From Vulcanimicrobiota bacterium (GTDB lineage: Bacteria > Eremiobacterota > Eremiobacteria > Baltobacterales > Baltobacteraceae), in assembly GCA_030042755.1 (NCBI GenBank), contig JASHZC010000156.1:1-12827 (forward strand): a stretch of DNA of 12,827 nt. The letters are read 5' to 3'. How positions within the stretch are numbered: the stretch's first letter is position 1; each line of letters starts with the position of its first letter. Of this stretch, positions 11,490 through 12,827 are shown piece by piece. A program made the translations under genes and the position numbers. The notes under the pieces were generated by a model. The model ran no database searches and was not told the origin of the DNA. It was given only the letters and a program-made list of their open reading frames with translations.

Positions 11490-12575
11490 GTGCAGCAGTC
11501 GCGTCTCGTTTCAAGAGCGAACGGCTCTGCGGTGGCGGCGAACGTTCGTTCCAAGACATTCGTCATCTACGCCTTGCTGATCAGCGCGAACGTGCTGGTT
11601 TGGTTTGCGGCGCTCGCCGTCTTCACGGGTCCCCAGCGCTTGCTATTGGGGACGGCGGCACTCGCCTACGCCTTTGGTTTGCGTCACGCCGTCGACGCCG
11701 ATCACATCTGCGCGATTGACAACGTCGCCCGCAAACTGATGCAGGAGGGCAAACGTCCGGTCGGCGTCGGCTTTTTCTTTTCGCTCGGGCACTCGACGAT
11801 CGTGATCGCGCTAACGGTGCTGATTGCAATCGCCGCGGCAACCGTCAAGCAGCGCTTGCCGCAGTTGGAGGACCTGGGCGGCGTCGTCGGAACGAGCATC
11901 TCCGCAGCGTTTTTGTTTGCGATCGCGGCCATTAACGCGTTCGTGCTCGCGGACATCGTGCGTGCGTTTCGCCGAGTTCGCGGCGGCTACGACTTTTCCG
12001 ATTGCTCGCTGAACGACTCGCTGGAGCGGCGCGGTCTGTTCGGACGGCTCTTCAGGCCGCTCTTGCGGTTGGTGTCGAAAAGCCGGCATATGTATCCCGT
12101 CGGCGTCCTCTTCGGCCTCGGTTTCGATACGGCGACGGAGGTCGGGCTGCTCGGGATTGCCGCGATCCAGGCCGGCAAAGGGTTGCCGATCTGGGCCATC
12201 CTGATTTTCCCGGCGCTCTTCACCGCGGGCATGTCGCTGATCGATACGACCGACGGGATCCTGATGCTGGGCGCGTACGGCTGGGCGTTCGTCGATCCGG
12301 CTCGGAAGCTTTCCTACAACATGACGATCACGTCGGCGTCCGTTCTGGTAGCTGTCCTCGTGGGCGGCGTTGAGGTGGCGAGCATCCTCGGCGCCAACAT
12401 CGACCTCGGGTGGCTTGGCTTCGCCATTGTCGGAACCTTCGTCCTCAGTTGGCTAGCGTCGGTGGCGTTTTACCGCGTCATGCGTTATGGCGACAGGGAC
12501 GCTACAGCTTCCTCGAGTGACGATGCTTTCGGCGGAACCGCGATCCCATCGGCCAGCAGCCAAGCCTCGATATGA
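11490..12575 (+). CDS. Nickel/cobalt permease, NiCoT family (HoxN/NixA-like)
   Basis: A 361-aa inner-membrane protein with about eight hydrophobic helices that imports Ni2+ and/or Co2+ for metalloenzymes. The family signatures are all present: RHAVDADHI in helix II (65-73), FFSLGHSTIV (96-105), LGFDTATEVGLL (210-221) and GMSLIDTTDG (247-256). The GTG at 11490 opens the frame but has no ribosome site. GTG 11532, 14 codons later, is also possible and would leave a short lead before helix I (TFVIYALLISANVLVWF). It follows the LysR gene on the same strand with a 45-bp gap. Its polar Ser/Ala-rich tail (from about 338) overlaps the convergent RHH gene by 91 bp. I see no Ni/Co riboswitch or NikR-type operator. 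Confidence 0.92.
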   Translation: MQQSRLVSRANGSAVAANVRSKTFVIYALLISANVLVWFAALAVFTGPQRLLLGTAALAYAFGLRHAVDADHICAIDNVARKLMQEGKRPVGVGFFFSLGHSTIVIALTVLIAIAAATVKQRLPQLEDLGGVVGTSISAAFLFAIAAINAFVLADIVRAFRRVRGGYDFSDCSLNDSLERRGLFGRLFRPLLRLVSKSRHMYPVGVLFGLGFDTATEVGLLGIAAIQAGKGLPIWAILIFPALFTAGMSLIDTTDGILMLGAYGWAFVDPARKLSYNMTITSASVLVAVLVGGVEVASILGANIDLGWLGFAIVGTFVLSWLASVAFYRVMRYGDRDATASSSDDAFGGTAIPSASSQASI

Positions 12576-12817
12576 CTCAAGTAGAGCGGCCCGAACGAAT
12601 CGGCTAGCGCTCGCGCGTACGATTCGTAGCCCGCCAGGTCTCGTGCGAGTGCTAGGGCTGCCATCGTGCGCCGGTGACGCTGCATGTAACCCGGTCGCAG
12701 ACGCAAACCGCCGTGCACCGCCTGCAAGAGAATATCGCTGGCCGAACGGTCGGCCTGGTCTCGCAGCCGCCGTTCGAACCACTCATCGAGGTCGCGCGGC
12801 AGCCGGAGCGAGCGCAC
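12485..12817 (-). CDS. Ribbon-helix-helix (CopG/Arc-like) small protein, possibly 5' partial
   Basis: 110 aa from GTG 12817. The N-terminus fits a ribbon-helix-helix DNA-binding fold: strand RSLRLP (2-7), helix RDLDEWFERRLRDQ (8-21), turn ADRS, helix ASDILLQAVHGGL (26-38). The C-terminal 70 residues are mostly helical (HRRTMAALALARDLAGYESYARALADSFG) and not recognised. The frame stays open to the right edge and GTG 12817 has no ribosome site, so the true start may lie outside the window. The last 91 bp run antisense through the tail of the nickel permease gene. A role as an antitoxin or small repressor is possible but unsupported by a visible partner. Confidence 0.65.
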   Translation of the reverse strand: MRSLRLPRDLDEWFERRLRDQADRSASDILLQAVHGGLRLRPGYMQRHRRTMAALALARDLAGYESYARALADSFGPLYLSHIEAWLLADGIAVPPKASSLEEAVASLSP

Positions 12818-12827
12818 CGGGCCAAAC

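Noticed and set aside
12453..12782. Second minus-strand frame over the right end (109 aa)
   Set aside because: Low-complexity Arg/Ala-rich composition; the overlapping frame 12485-12817 has the ribbon-helix-helix pattern.
12485..12817. NikR identity for the RHH protein
   Set aside because: The C-terminal part lacks the His/Cys metal-binding ACT domain of NikR; only the RHH part is similar in pattern.
1..12827. CRISPR arrays, tRNA genes, insertion sequences, phage or toxin-antitoxin modules
   Set aside because: No regularly spaced repeats, cloverleaf-like sequence, transposase/integrase ORF or paired toxin was seen on either strand.

Overview
This is a 12.8-kb stretch of gene-dense bacterial chromosome with high G+C (roughly 60% by eye). 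I see no phage, transposase, tRNA, rRNA or CRISPR array. The mix of genes (large ATPase-type LuxR regulator, Tat-exported hydrolase, Rv2258c-like methyltransferase, DUF4242 protein, YjbQ, a jelly-roll/7TM protein, NiCoT transporter) suggests a soil or environmental bacterium, possibly a less-cultivated phylum such as Eremiobacterota. That placement is an inference; nothing here fixes the taxonomy.

Layout. The genes run in short blocks that alternate in strand. (1) + partial glutathione-independent formaldehyde dehydrogenase-like zinc enzyme, cut by the left edge. (2) - permease and ATPase of a NitT/TauT-type ABC importer, with no substrate-binding protein beside them. (3) a 151-bp divergent spacer with two hairpins, one of which would bury a consensus Shine-Dalgarno and its ATG. 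(4) + Tat-exported alpha/beta hydrolase with an Asp nucleophile, coupled to a VOC protein. (5) - 881-aa ATPase/LuxR regulator coupled to a small eRF1-like 'translational machinery / host attachment' protein. (6) + DUF4242 protein, SAM methyltransferase, then a 7TM membrane protein with no output domain. (7) - YjbQ. (8) + LysR regulator, a 38-codon glycosylase-like remnant, and a nickel/cobalt permease. (9) - ribbon-helix-helix protein at the right edge.

How they fit together. Every convergent junction overlaps. Two pairs share a 4-bp palindrome that holds both stop codons (TTAA at 970-973, CTAG at 4151-4154), and two overlap by 61 and 91 bp. Three same-strand pairs are joined by TAATG or ATGA, implying translational coupling: permease-ATPase, hydrolase-VOC, LuxR-eRF1-like. 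The left part could be a small uptake and detoxification neighbourhood (importer, exported dehalogenase/epoxide-hydrolase-like enzyme, VOC protein, formaldehyde-dehydrogenase-like enzyme), but the substrate cannot be read from the sequence. LysR is divergent from yjbQ with a 19-bp inverted repeat between them, which makes yjbQ its most likely target. The most unusual sites are the structured leader at 2595-2723, the near-leaderless start of the DUF4242 gene, the receptor-like 7TM protein ending without an output module, and the remnant that appears to give LysR its odd tail.
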